The notes under the pieces: model-generated
Told to the model about the DNA's origin: nothing
The model's input: the letters and a program-made list of their open reading frames with translations, nothing else
Database searches by the model: none
Translations under genes and position numbers: made by a program
Shown: piece after piece, positions 1-7,476 of the stretch
Layout of the letters: every line of letters starts with the position of its first letter
How positions within the stretch are numbered: the stretch's first letter is position 1
NCBI GenBank assembly: GCA_902826865.1
Contig: CADEGN010000039.1
Span: 4,176 to 40,819 of the forward strand
DNA: 36,644 nucleotides
From: an uncultured Myxococcales bacterium
GTDB lineage: Bacteria > Myxococcota_A > Polyangia > Nannocystales > Nannocystaceae
Reading direction: 5' to 3'

Positions 1-779
1 ACCTGATCCAGGGCCCTCGCGTGCGCGACGGCAAGCCGTGGCACCGGGGACCGCTCGGGGCACGCGGTGGCAAACTCCGTCAGCCGCACGAGCAGCTCGT
101 CAGCCTTGCGGGCGAAGAACCGGCTCGGAACCCCTTTGCCGATCGACTTGTCGATCGCCTCCATGCTGGTATCCGCTCGCTGACGGGAGAACTTCACGAC
201 GATCGCGGAGAACGTCAGGAGCGCGACCTCTCGCGCGTCCGCCTCCGGCCAAGCTGTGATCTCCGCATGCAAGCCCGCGAGTTCGCGCAGGACATGGGGT
301 GGATACCAGGCGCGCTCCGCCGCGGAGATCGGCGCCGGCACGGCCACGCGCGCCGCCACCCGCGCCAACGACGCTTCGGTGATCGCCGCAATCGCGGCCT
401 GCCAGCGCGCCCGCGTCGGCGCATCAACGACGCTCGACTTCAGAGCAGCGATCCGAATCGCTAGCGGGTTCAGGTCGAGGCCCCACGCCACGGCTCCGCG
501 GGCGCGCGCCTCAACCACCACCGTGCCACTACCGCAGAAGGGGTCGAGCACGACATCTTCGCGCTGAACCCAGGTGGTGCACACGATCCGCGCGATCTGC
601 GGGTGCATTCGCGCGGGGTAGGCGTGAAAACCGTGGGTCCACCGCTCGTCGTCGGTTTCGGCGGCCGCCCACGCCGCGCGGAGAACTTCGACGTCTGGAC
701 CGTCGCCGCGGGCGGACACGATGCGTCCGCGCTGGGAAAGTGCACGGCGCGGACGCGGCGCCCCGGGTGACGGGCTCAC
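1..779 (-). CDS. DNA methyltransferase (N4/N6-type), C-terminus cut by window edge
   Basis: The frame is open from a GTG at 779 to the window edge. It shows THGFHAYPARMHP, then motif IV-like DPFCGSGTVVVEA with a following Gly/Asp-rich SAM-binding strand (WGLDLNP), and later SAIVVKFSRQRADTS. The HxFHxYPA+M-P block followed by DPFxGSGT is typical of a bacterial DNA methyltransferase family that transfers a methyl group from SAM to an exocyclic amine. RNA methylases of the TRM11/THUMP kind share the DPFCGSGT motif, so the substrate is not certain. The start is also uncertain: a second in-frame GTG lies at 719, and neither has a clear Shine-Dalgarno. No restriction endonuclease is visible on the right side; the left side is outside the window. 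The family is fairly sure, the target (DNA rather than RNA) moderately so. Confidence 0.75.
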   Translation of the reverse strand, partial: MSPSPGAPRPRRALSQRGRIVSARGDGPDVEVLRAAWAAAETDDERWTHGFHAYPARMHPQIARIVCTTWVQREDVVLDPFCGSGTVVVEARARGAVAWGLDLNPLAIRIAALKSSVVDAPTRARWQAAIAAITEASLARVAARVAVPAPISAAERAWYPPHVLRELAGLHAEITAWPEADAREVALLTFSAIVVKFSRQRADTSMEAIDKSIGKGVPSRFFARKADELLVRLTEFATACPERSPVPRLAVAHARALDQ

Positions 780-909
780 CCGGGGGTTCATACACCGGCA
801 AACGCAGTTTCGCGCGGCCACCATGCGCGCATGCCTGCAACGTCCCGCCGACCCGGGCGCGCCGCTATTTCGCGGGACAAGGGGCCCTGCGGGGGCCTAG
901 CCTCACCGT

Positions 910-1809
910 GTGTCGACCACGCTCGCCTTGCTTGCGGCGCTATGGCTCGTGGGGCCACCTCCGCCGCGCGTGCCGGAAAAGCTCCGGACGCCGGGCTCGC
1001 GCGCCGAGGGAGCGCCGATGCTTCAGCGCGGCGACGGGACCTTCGAGTACCGGGACCGCAAGCGCGGCTTCGTCGCGACCGTGCACAAGGACGGCCGCGT
1101 GACCTTTCGCGACGTGGTGATCACGGCCCCCAAGATCGAGATTGCCGGCGGCAGCGTGCGCACACTCCAGCCGCGCGGCGCCCGTGATGACCTCGCCTCG
1201 AACACGCTGGTGCGTCCGCAGGATTTCGCTAGCCTCGGCGACGATGGGCTCGTGAAAAATGGCCCGTACGGGCCCGCGCCGATCCTCCTTGGCATCGGCG
1301 GCTCGATCGCGGGCCTCGCCGACATCGCCGCCTCTGCCGACCGCGGCGCCGCCAAGCGTCGCTTCCTCGATGACACGGCACCACTACGCGAGAAACTCGC
1401 GGCTGAACATCGCCGCACGGTCGAGCAGCAGGCGCTATTGCGGCTCGGGGGTGAGCTTCTTCAGCTGTGGAACGACCGCACGCGGCCGGCTGCGGTGCGG
1501 CGCGAGCTATTGTTCCAGCGTTGGGATGACGCCGTAGAGATTCTGGTGGGCGACGGAGCGAGCGCCGAGGAGATCGCCCGGGGCAAGTCGGGTGAACGTG
1601 CGCGCCGACAGATCGAGGCGTTTGTGCGCAGGCACCTGCCAAGCGGGAGCATCAACGCCTACCGCACGTCGGAGCTGACCAGCATGAACGCCCGCCGCAG
1701 ATCGCGGGCGCCGTTCGACCCGTACTCGGTGATCGAAACGACCCGCGAACCCGAGACCGCCGGACAGCCGCCTGTCGTCGACAGACCCGCTCCATCCACG
1801 CGGCCCTGA
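910..1809 (+). CDS. Secreted protein of unknown function
   Basis: A 299-residue protein from a GTG start. The first 15 or so residues are hydrophobic and end before PPPP, which suggests an uncleaved or short signal sequence. A region with alternating hydrophobic residues (about 42-75, including YRDRKRGFVATVHKDGRVTFRD) looks like short beta strands. A glycine-rich hydrophobic stretch follows (about 126-140, GIGGSIAGLADIAAS), and then a charged helical half with conserved-looking features (FLDDTAPLREKLA, RRELLFQRWDD, ARRQIEAFVRRHLP). The last 50 residues are Arg/Pro-rich and low in structure. I do not recognise a family. The LLFQRWDD...ARRQIEAFVRRHLP pattern recalls hypothetical envelope proteins of myxobacteria, but that is only an impression. 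The gene stands alone between a divergent methyltransferase and a convergent phosphatidyltransferase. Confidence 0.7.
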   Translation: MSTTLALLAALWLVGPPPPRVPEKLRTPGSRAEGAPMLQRGDGTFEYRDRKRGFVATVHKDGRVTFRDVVITAPKIEIAGGSVRTLQPRGARDDLASNTLVRPQDFASLGDDGLVKNGPYGPAPILLGIGGSIAGLADIAASADRGAAKRRFLDDTAPLREKLAAEHRRTVEQQALLRLGGELLQLWNDRTRPAAVRRELLFQRWDDAVEILVGDGASAEEIARGKSGERARRQIEAFVRRHLPSGSINAYRTSELTSMNARRRSRAPFDPYSVIETTREPETAGQPPVVDRPAPSTRP

Positions 1810-1857
1810 ACCAGACGAACGGGCGTCGATCGCGTTGCTGAGCGAACGACCACCCGA

Positions 1858-3303
1858 TCAAGCACTGCGGGCAGCTGCATCGCCGTCCGGCACAGCATCT
1901 CCACGCGCGGACGCCGGGGCGTCATCGAGCCGAACCTCGTCGTCCTGGTCCTCGTCCTCGTCTGCGCCCGCGTCGTCCTCGGCAGCGCTTGACCCACCGC
2001 GGACGCTGCCTTTTCGCGCTTGCCGCAGCGCCAGGACGCGGCGAAACGCCAGCATCGTCGGGAGAAAACCGTAGATCAACACCGGCACGAGGATCGTGAT
2101 CGCGGCTCCTCGTGGCCCCCACACCCGCAATCCGATCAGCAACAACACGGCATACACCGGCGCACCGACGAGCGCACGCCGGTGCTTCGCAAGCGCACGG
2201 AAAAGATGACGGTAGTGCGTGGAAAACGAAACCATCTGCGCGCAAGCGATCCCGACCATCAGGCCGATCAGCGCGGGCTCGCCCTGGAAGACCAGGATCG
2301 ACGACATCGTGATCGCGCCCCCGGCCGGACTCGGTACGCCACTGAAATAATTCGGATCGCTACCGGCCTTGTCGAGCGTGAAGAAGACCAGCCTCGTCAA
2401 CGTGAACACGGGATAAAACACCCCAATGATCCACCCGGAGAGCCCGCCACCGAGCGCGAAGAACAACGCCACGCCCGGAGCGATGCCGTAGTTGATTCCG
2501 TCGGCGATGTCGTCGGAGTAAACGCCAAAGCGTGTTCCGCCGTAGCGACGCGCTGCCGCCCCGTCGAACCCGTCGAACGCCGCGCCAAGCACGATGAAGA
2601 GCAGGCTGATCTCGAATCGCCCCCGGGTGGCAAAAACGATGCTCGCAGCCCCGCATAGGAGGTTGCACGCCGACAGCACGTCGGCGATGAAGCGCTTGCG
2701 CAAGACACCCAGGCCGTGCAGCAGAATCGCGACCGAGAACGCGAGGTTAACCACGAGTAGCGCGCCGACGGAGCTCGGCGTCAGCACCCGGGGCGCCCAG
2801 GCTTGGCTCAGCATTAGCAGCGCGAGCAACGTGGAATACGAGAGCGCGGTGCGTAAGCGATTCTCCAAGCTCCCGCGCCCGAGGGCATAAAGCGCAAGCT
2901 GGGCCAGGTCGAGCCCGACCTTGGCGACGAGCAACCATGCCGGAAGCACATCGGCATTGAGGTAGCAAACCACCACGAGCAAGGGGTAGTCGGTCAGACG
3001 GTCGAAGATCCTGCCGAACTTGGTGGCGAGCCCACGGTGGCGCGCGATGACCCCGTCGATGTAGTCGAGGGTGAAAAACGCCACTACCAGCGCAATGGTC
3101 AGCAGCGTCGAGGCGGGCAGGACGTCGAGCTGACGCAGCGCAAGCACCAGCGGCGGCAGGACGAAGATCAGCTTGAGCGACGAGAGGACGTTGGGATGGA
3201 CGTGGACCCGCGACCCAAGCCACTGCTCAAAGGCGTCGACCCAAGTCGGCTTGGCGAGCAAGCGTCGGCGCCGGTGGGCGTTAGGCGGAGCGGCTTGGGC
3301 CAT
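1858..3303 (-). CDS. Fused double CDP-alcohol phosphatidyltransferase (second half PssA-like)
   Basis: A 481-residue multi-pass membrane protein with two complete CDP-alcohol phosphatidyltransferase signatures, D-x2-D-G-x2-A-R-x7/8-G-x3-D-x3-D. The first spans residues 80-105 (DYIDGVIAR ... GRIFDRLTD) and the second 244-268 (DGFDGAAAR ... GVYSDDIAD). Each sits between hydrophobic segments. The second half also has the PssA-type features SACNLLCGAASI before the motif, DGINYGIAPG after it, and FSGVPSPAGGA. This suggests CDP-diacylglycerol-serine O-phosphatidyltransferase activity. The first domain keeps all catalytic Asp, but its alcohol substrate cannot be told from sequence. The C-terminal 45 residues are an acidic low-complexity tail. 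The ATG at 3303 was chosen because the 46 residues upstream in frame are Arg-rich and not membrane-like. Normal PssA has about 230-280 residues and one domain. Confidence 0.87.
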   Translation of the reverse strand: MAQAAPPNAHRRRRLLAKPTWVDAFEQWLGSRVHVHPNVLSSLKLIFVLPPLVLALRQLDVLPASTLLTIALVVAFFTLDYIDGVIARHRGLATKFGRIFDRLTDYPLLVVVCYLNADVLPAWLLVAKVGLDLAQLALYALGRGSLENRLRTALSYSTLLALLMLSQAWAPRVLTPSSVGALLVVNLAFSVAILLHGLGVLRKRFIADVLSACNLLCGAASIVFATRGRFEISLLFIVLGAAFDGFDGAAARRYGGTRFGVYSDDIADGINYGIAPGVALFFALGGGLSGWIIGVFYPVFTLTRLVFFTLDKAGSDPNYFSGVPSPAGGAITMSSILVFQGEPALIGLMVGIACAQMVSFSTHYRHLFRALAKHRRALVGAPVYAVLLLIGLRVWGPRGAAITILVPVLIYGFLPTMLAFRRVLALRQARKGSVRGGSSAAEDDAGADEDEDQDDEVRLDDAPASARGDAVPDGDAAARSA

Positions 3304-3446
3304 CGGCACACCCAGTGTGGACCATCGACACGTCGCTTGCGGCGAGGTCGCCACGCGCCCCGCCCGAAACCCCACGCGATCACCCGAGACGGGTTCCAAG
3401 CACGAATAGCGGCCCGGCAGCTGGGATCTTCGCATCCCCATTGAAA

Positions 3447-3462
3447 CTGTTCATATGTTCAG
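3447..3462 (+). promoter_or_regulatory. Putative SOS/LexA-like box upstream of imuB
   Basis: The sequence CTGTTCATATGTTCAG lies 18 nt before the imuB start codon. It contains two direct TGTTCA units 8 bp apart. It matches the box before dnaE2 (17732-17747) at 14 of 16 positions, and both are followed by ATCGATCG. The right half, GTTCAG, agrees with the Myxococcus xanthus LexA box as I recall it (CTRHAMRYBYGTTCAGS), with three mismatches over 17 positions. A possible -35 element, TTGAAA, starts at 3441 just before it. Binding by LexA is inferred; the repeated motif is observed. Confidence 0.55.
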
Positions 3463-3480
3463 TTATCGATCGAGATCCCG

Positions 3481-4965
3481 ATGGAGCGCATCGCCGCCGT
3501 CGTTGTTCCGGCCCTGCCGCTGCAGCTCCTGCTCCGGCACAACCCCAGCTGGCGAGCACACCCTACGGTTGTGGTCGCCGATGATCGCCCGCAAGGGAAG
3601 ATCCTCTGGGTCAACACCCTTGCACGTCACGCGCAGGTCTTGCCCGGGATGAGCTTCGCCTCCGCGCGTAACCTCGCCACCGATCTACGCGCGAGCGTGG
3701 TTCCCTCGGATCAGATCGCTGACGCCAACGGCCAGCTATTCGTCAAACTATGCGGATACTCGCCGCGTGTCGAGGCAATCGCGGGGGAAACTGGCGCGTT
3801 CTGGCTCGACCCAAGCGGCCTGATCTCGCTCTACGGCAGCATCTCAGCCTGGGCAGCCGCGCTGCTCGCGACGTTGCGGGCCGAGGATCTCAGCGCCACT
3901 GCTGTGATTGGCTTTCACCGTTTCCGCACCCACGCGCTCGCGCGCACTCGCTCTGGCGTGCACGTGATGCCCGATGCCCGCTACGAGCGTCGCTTGGCCG
4001 ATGGTGTCGGCCTCACGCAACTCCCGCTCGACCCTGATCTCCGCGATCAACTCCTCGTGTTGGGTGTGCGTACCCTCGGCGATCTGTTGCGTTTGCCCGC
4101 GCCCGAGCTCCGCGCGCGCTTCGGCGAAGAAGCGGCGCGTTTGCATGCTGCCGCCTCCGACGATTGGGTCACCCTGGTGCCACGTCCTTTGGTCGATCCA
4201 GTGGTCGACGAGCTCCAGCTCGATCCGCCCGATGACGACCATACGCGACTTCTGTTCGGCCTGCGCTCGCTACTCCACCGTATGCGCGCACGGTTGGCCC
4301 AGCGTGGTCAGGCCCTCGTCGCTTTGCGTCTTCGCCTCGACCTCGATCACGCCGCACCGTGCGAGCTCCAACTTGCACCGGCGCAACCGACCCTCGACGA
4401 TCGCCTCTTGCTCGAGTTGGTCCGCCTGCGGCTCGAATCACTGCGCCTGCCGGCCGCCGTCGCTGGCGCCCACGTCGAGCTCGAGGGCATCCGCACCAGC
4501 GCGGCCCAGCTGGCGCTGTTTCACAGCCGTAGCCGGCGCGATCTTGTCGCGGGTGCGCGGGCGCTAGCCCGAGTGCGCGCAGCACTCGGTGACAACGCGG
4601 TTACCCGTGCCGAGCTGCGCCCGGCTCACCTCCCCGAAGCGCGGTTCGCTTGGGTGCCGATCACCGCCGTCGACTTTCCGGGTCCGATCGTCGAGCTTGA
4701 TCTCGCCCACCCGCCGCCGCTACAGCGGCGAGTGTTCCCCCGGCCGCTACCACTGCCCGCCCGCCCGCGTCACGAGCCTGAGGGCTGGCTCGGTCGCCAC
4801 GGTGCGGTCGTCCGCATGCACGGCCCGTTCCGCACCAGCGGCGGCTGGTGGGTTCGCACCGTCGAACGCGACTACTACTATGCTGAGACCAAGCTCGGCG
4901 CGTTGCTGTGGATCTACTTCGATCGCCCGCGCCAGCGGTGGTTTTGGCACGGCGTGGTGGATTAG
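3481..4965 (+). CDS. imuB: ImuB, catalytically inactive Y-family polymerase homologue
   Basis: A 494-residue protein with the Y-family polymerase fold in outline: an N-terminal palm/fingers part (RIAAVVVPALPLQ; residues 54-70 LPGMSFASARNLATDLR), a helix-hairpin-like segment (LLVLGVRTLGDLLRLPAPELRARFGEEAARLH), and a little-finger and C-terminal region. The polymerase carboxylates are missing. No Asp occurs in the first strand, and the usual SIDEA box aligns with ETGAF at residues 103-107, so Asp-Glu become Gly-Ala (105-106). That is the hallmark of ImuB, which serves as adaptor between the beta clamp and DnaE2 in DNA-damage-induced mutagenesis. The start is the first ATG after the GTTC box at 3447-3462. 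dnaE2 lies about 12.8 kb downstream and no imuA homologue is visible. The gene ends 4 bp inside the oppositely oriented neighbour. Confidence 0.88.
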   Translation: MERIAAVVVPALPLQLLLRHNPSWRAHPTVVVADDRPQGKILWVNTLARHAQVLPGMSFASARNLATDLRASVVPSDQIADANGQLFVKLCGYSPRVEAIAGETGAFWLDPSGLISLYGSISAWAAALLATLRAEDLSATAVIGFHRFRTHALARTRSGVHVMPDARYERRLADGVGLTQLPLDPDLRDQLLVLGVRTLGDLLRLPAPELRARFGEEAARLHAAASDDWVTLVPRPLVDPVVDELQLDPPDDDHTRLLFGLRSLLHRMRARLAQRGQALVALRLRLDLDHAAPCELQLAPAQPTLDDRLLLELVRLRLESLRLPAAVAGAHVELEGIRTSAAQLALFHSRSRRDLVAGARALARVRAALGDNAVTRAELRPAHLPEARFAWVPITAVDFPGPIVELDLAHPPPLQRRVFPRPLPLPARPRHEPEGWLGRHGAVVRMHGPFRTSGGWWVRTVERDYYYAETKLGALLWIYFDRPRQRWFWHGVVD

Positions 4966-6005
4966 TGCCCGTCGTCGCCTTGCGGGCCCCAGTTCCACTG
5001 GACATGCGCCTGTGCCCTGGCCTGCCCCAGCCACGCGGCGAATCGCTCGTCCTCAATCGCCGCGCGGGTCGCATCGTCGAGTACGGCCGGCGCCACCGCG
5101 CGGACCGAGATCACGTACGGACCGCGCCCGTAGAGCTCGGCAACGGCAATGCGCCCCTCGCGAAGCGCCTCACCCTCGAGTAGGGTGATCTCGCGGCGAC
5201 GCATGGTCTCGAAAATCATGCTCCGTGCCCCCCGGGGTGCGCCGGCGCGTGATCCTAACGTGCGCTCGACGACATCCTGCCAGCTCGCACCATCGGCAAG
5301 AGCGGTCCTACACGCCCGCGCGGCGTCGACGTCTTCGGTGGGGAACGCAACCAACGCGACGGTGTCCCACGCCGAAGGATCGGCGGCGAACGTTGGCTCG
5401 ACCTGACCATCGGCGAGCCGGCGCCGTAGACGGCGCTCGGCGATCCGCCCGGCGAGGGCGTGCTCGAGATCCGCAAGCGACATACCATTGTCGGCGAGCC
5501 ACCTGCGCGTATCGTCGGGATCGAGCAGGCCCCGCTCGGCACGAAACCCGTCGATCTCCGCCTGCAAAGACTCGTCGTCGACGTCGATCGGATCGCGCTC
5601 GAGCTCGAGGCCGACCAGGTAGTGGTCGACCAAGCGCTGGAGTACCCGGCTTTCGCCCCAGATCGCGTCGAACTGCAGCATAGCCTCGTGGACAAACACG
5701 CGGCGACCGTTGACGGACACCAGCTGCGCTTCGGTCCAACGCTGTGAGCCACGCATCATAAACGGTGAGGCCTCCGACGGCACCACGGACAGGCACAGAG
5801 TAGCGTCACCGAGCGCCCCAATGAGGAGCTCGTACTGTGGGCGACCGGCGAAGTCGTCCTCCCACACCAGTTCAAGGCGTAGCTCTGGGTAGCGAGCACG
5901 GAGGTCGCGCAGGATCTCAAGGCCCTGATCGGGACCCACACGTTCGGTGACGATGCGGTTGAGGCGAGCGACTGCGTCGACGAGCGGGAGTTTTTCAGGG
6001 TTCAT
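4962..6005 (-). CDS. PpiC/SurA-related peptide maturation protein (TIGR04500-like)
   Basis: A 347-residue soluble protein translated from an ATG overlapping the ATP-grasp stop codon (ATGA), with AAGGAG a few bases upstream. The N-terminal third (to about residue 125) has no motif I recognise. The middle has a SurA_N-like helical part (RVFVHEAMLQFDAIWG; LLDPDDTRRWLADNGMSLAD; RIAERRLRRRLADG). The C-terminal part resembles a degenerate parvulin/PpiC domain (WDTVALVAFPTEDVDAARAC; GASWQDVVER). As I recall, TIGR04500 ('putative peptide maturation system protein', PpiC-related) describes exactly such a partner of microviridin-type ATP-grasp enzymes; I could not run the model. Its position directly behind the ATP-grasp gene and precursor supports a role in graspetide maturation, perhaps as leader-binding chaperone or isomerase. 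The role is inferred. Confidence 0.75.
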   Translation of the reverse strand: MNPEKLPLVDAVARLNRIVTERVGPDQGLEILRDLRARYPELRLELVWEDDFAGRPQYELLIGALGDATLCLSVVPSEASPFMMRGSQRWTEAQLVSVNGRRVFVHEAMLQFDAIWGESRVLQRLVDHYLVGLELERDPIDVDDESLQAEIDGFRAERGLLDPDDTRRWLADNGMSLADLEHALAGRIAERRLRRRLADGQVEPTFAADPSAWDTVALVAFPTEDVDAARACRTALADGASWQDVVERTLGSRAGAPRGARSMIFETMRRREITLLEGEALREGRIAVAELYGRGPYVISVRAVAPAVLDDATRAAIEDERFAAWLGQARAQAHVQWNWGPQGDDGH

Positions 6006-6991
6006 GCGCAGCTCCTTGCGGCATCCGCCGCGACGAGATGATCGACGACTGCCTCGGTGATCGGCATGCCTGTTCGCTGCTCGATCCAGTGGTACTCGCC
6101 GGCAGGATTGATCTCGAGAAATACGTAGCCACCATCCGGTCGCACGATCATGTCGATGGCGCCGTAGCAGAGGCCAAGCGCGCGGGTCATGGCGCGGCAT
6201 CGGCTGGCGATTTCGGCGGGCATATCGTGGACGCCGTACGGCACCGCGACTGGCCCGGCCTTGCGCCAGTCGTCGCGCCCGTGGCGGGTGCTTTGCGAGT
6301 GGATCTCAGCCGAGAACACCCGCTCACCGACGACCGTCACACGCAACTCGATCGCCTTTGGAACCCGAGCCTGGGCGTACACTGGACACACGCGAGCGCT
6401 GTCACGCGCAGCCAGGTCGCGCATCGGCATCGTCTCGGTGTATCGACAATACTCGTTGGCCAGCCCCGAGTCGGAGATCGAGTCGGACGCTAACTGTTTG
6501 GTAATCACGCGCCCGCCATGCGCGCGGTGGAACTCCAGCAACGCATCACCGTCGGTCGTCACCAGGGTCTCGGGGATTTCGAAGCCGAGACGAGTGGCGA
6601 GGGTGAGTTGCCGCAGTTTCTCCTGTCCTGCGCGGATCACAGCCAACGGGGCCGGGAGAAACGGGACACCGAGGTCGGACCACGTTTGCAGCAGCGCCGC
6701 CTCGGTCTCGAGCTCGGACAGTTTGCGCAGGCGCAAATCGTCGACTTCGCGCGCCCCTCTGACGAGATGTCGGCGATGCCACACCGCGCCGACGTCAGCA
6801 AGATCGATCACGCCAGCGTCGCTGGCAACGCGGCGCGAAGGACCGCCCTTTGCGGCCAGGCGGAGAGTTAGTCCACCGCCATCGACGACGCGGGAAGCAT
6901 CGAATCGTGCGAATGGAACGCCGCGCGCCTGGAGGAGCCTTTCACCCATTCGCGCAGCTGGATCAGCGGGATACGAAATGATGAGGATCAT
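6002..6991 (-). CDS. ATP-grasp ribosomal peptide macrocyclase (MvdC/MvdD family)
   Basis: A 329-residue ATP-grasp enzyme. The N-terminal pre-ATP-grasp part starts MILIISYPADPAA and contains GAVWHRRHLV, the W-x-R-R element typical of microviridin-type ligases. Central ATP-binding lysines occur around RVITKQLASDS, acidic and basic binding residues in KAIELRVTVVGERVFSAEI, and the metal-binding end is FLEINPAGEYHWIEQRTGMPI, which matches the family's E-x-N-P-x-G-x-x-x-W-I-E block. These enzymes phosphorylate Asp/Glu side chains of a ribosomal peptide and couple them to Ser/Thr (ester) or Lys (amide), giving graspetides. It lies 30 nt behind the precursor gene and overlaps the next gene by ATGA, so the three are co-transcribed. 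Glutathione-synthase-like or RimK-like ligases are an alternative, made unlikely by the precursor and C39 exporter alongside. Confidence 0.9.
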   Translation of the reverse strand: MILIISYPADPAARMGERLLQARGVPFARFDASRVVDGGGLTLRLAAKGGPSRRVASDAGVIDLADVGAVWHRRHLVRGAREVDDLRLRKLSELETEAALLQTWSDLGVPFLPAPLAVIRAGQEKLRQLTLATRLGFEIPETLVTTDGDALLEFHRAHGGRVITKQLASDSISDSGLANEYCRYTETMPMRDLAARDSARVCPVYAQARVPKAIELRVTVVGERVFSAEIHSQSTRHGRDDWRKAGPVAVPYGVHDMPAEIASRCRAMTRALGLCYGAIDMIVRPDGGYVFLEINPAGEYHWIEQRTGMPITEAVVDHLVAADAARSCA

Positions 6992-7021
6992 GGCATTACC
7001 TCCGGGCGCGCGACTCAGGCG

Positions 7022-7225
7022 CTATTCGTCGTCCTTCCTCTTGATGTCGCCGACCTCAACAGGGTCGGTCCACGTCCATGTGTCTGTGGAGTTGACAACA
7101 CCAAGCCCGCCGGCAAAGCCACCGAAGCGCATGCCGCCGCTCACCGCGACGAGCATGTCGTCATCGAGAGTACGAGCGCCGACGGTAAGGGCGTTGAGTT
7201 TGGTTCGTGATTGCTTCCTTGCCAT
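7022..7225 (-). CDS. Graspetide precursor peptide with double-glycine leader
   Basis: A 67-residue peptide with a good ribosome site: AGGA lies 5 nt before the ATG, inside an A/G-rich run (complement of 7231-7242). The leader is basic at first (MARKQSRTKLN), then has LDDDMLVAVSGG at residues 20-31, which fits the C39 leader pattern: Leu at -12, Leu at -7, Val at -4 and Gly-Gly at -2/-1. Cleavage after Gly31 would release 36 residues beginning MRFGGFAGG. Residues 46-60, STDTWTWTDPVEVGD, combine five hydroxyl residues with Asp48, Asp54, Glu57 and Asp60; the tail IKRKDDE adds Lys and more acids. These are the side chains that ATP-grasp macrocyclases join. The classical microviridin core (TxKYPSDWEE) is absent, so this would be another core type. 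The position directly ahead of the ATP-grasp gene supports the call. Confidence 0.85.
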   Translation of the reverse strand: MARKQSRTKLNALTVGARTLDDDMLVAVSGGMRFGGFAGGLGVVNSTDTWTWTDPVEVGDIKRKDDE

Positions 7226-7230
7226 GGTTT

Positions 7231-7242
7231 TCCTTTTTCTCC
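7231..7242 (-). promoter_or_regulatory. Strong ribosome binding site of the precursor gene
   Basis: Read on the minus strand, GGAGAAAAAGGA ends 5 nt before the ATG of the precursor gene. It offers two purine-rich Shine-Dalgarno cores in an A-rich stretch that stands out from the very GC-rich surroundings. Such a site suits a small peptide made in excess over the enzymes of the same operon. Confidence 0.6.
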
Positions 7243-7397
7243 GTTTGAGGGTTGAGCCGCCTTGACGAAGTAACCGCCAAGGAGACGCCGCGCGCTAGAC
7301 AGCCGCCTTGCGGTTTCGATCGTCGGGCTTCCACATCCGGGCCCAGTTGCCACACCACCGCCGGGACAGCTCGCCAAAGCCCCGCACCACCCCGGGG

Positions 7398-7430
7398 GCG
7401 GTCTGGCGTTCCGACAACGCCCGCTTTTTT
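7398..7430 (+). terminator. Terminator-like hairpin in the leader of the export operon
   Basis: On the plus strand GCGG (7398-7401) and GCGTT (7406-7410) pair with AACGC (7416-7420) and CCGC (7421-7424), with a four-base bulge (TCTG) on the left arm and the loop CCGAC. Six T follow at once (7425-7430). The shape is that of an intrinsic terminator. No plus-strand gene lies upstream in this divergent region, so the hairpin would act within the untranslated leader of the HlyD-C39-HlyD operon, 46 nt before its start codon. It may be an attenuator; the regulatory role is inferred. Confidence 0.5.
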
Positions 7431-7476
7431 AAGGCCGTAGTGATCGAACGCCGCGCTGAGCGGTCTGGATCCACGG

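Noticed and set aside
3304..3441. N-terminal extension of the double phosphatidyltransferase
   Set aside because: Forty-six Arg-rich residues with no membrane or catalytic features, running back to within a few bases of the imuB box.
4962..4965. Terminator between imuB and the PpiC-related gene
   Set aside because: The two stops overlap by a few bases, and no hairpin with a T-run is present, so termination must occur inside the genes or by Rho.
6006..6200. N-terminal extension of the PpiC-related protein
   Set aside because: It is Arg/His-rich shadow of the ATP-grasp gene; ATG 6005 has AAGGAG upstream and overlaps the preceding stop.
7022..7225. Classical microviridin or plesiocin core
   Set aside because: Neither TxKYPSDWEE nor repeated TTxxxxEE motifs occur; only one Thr/Asp core is present.
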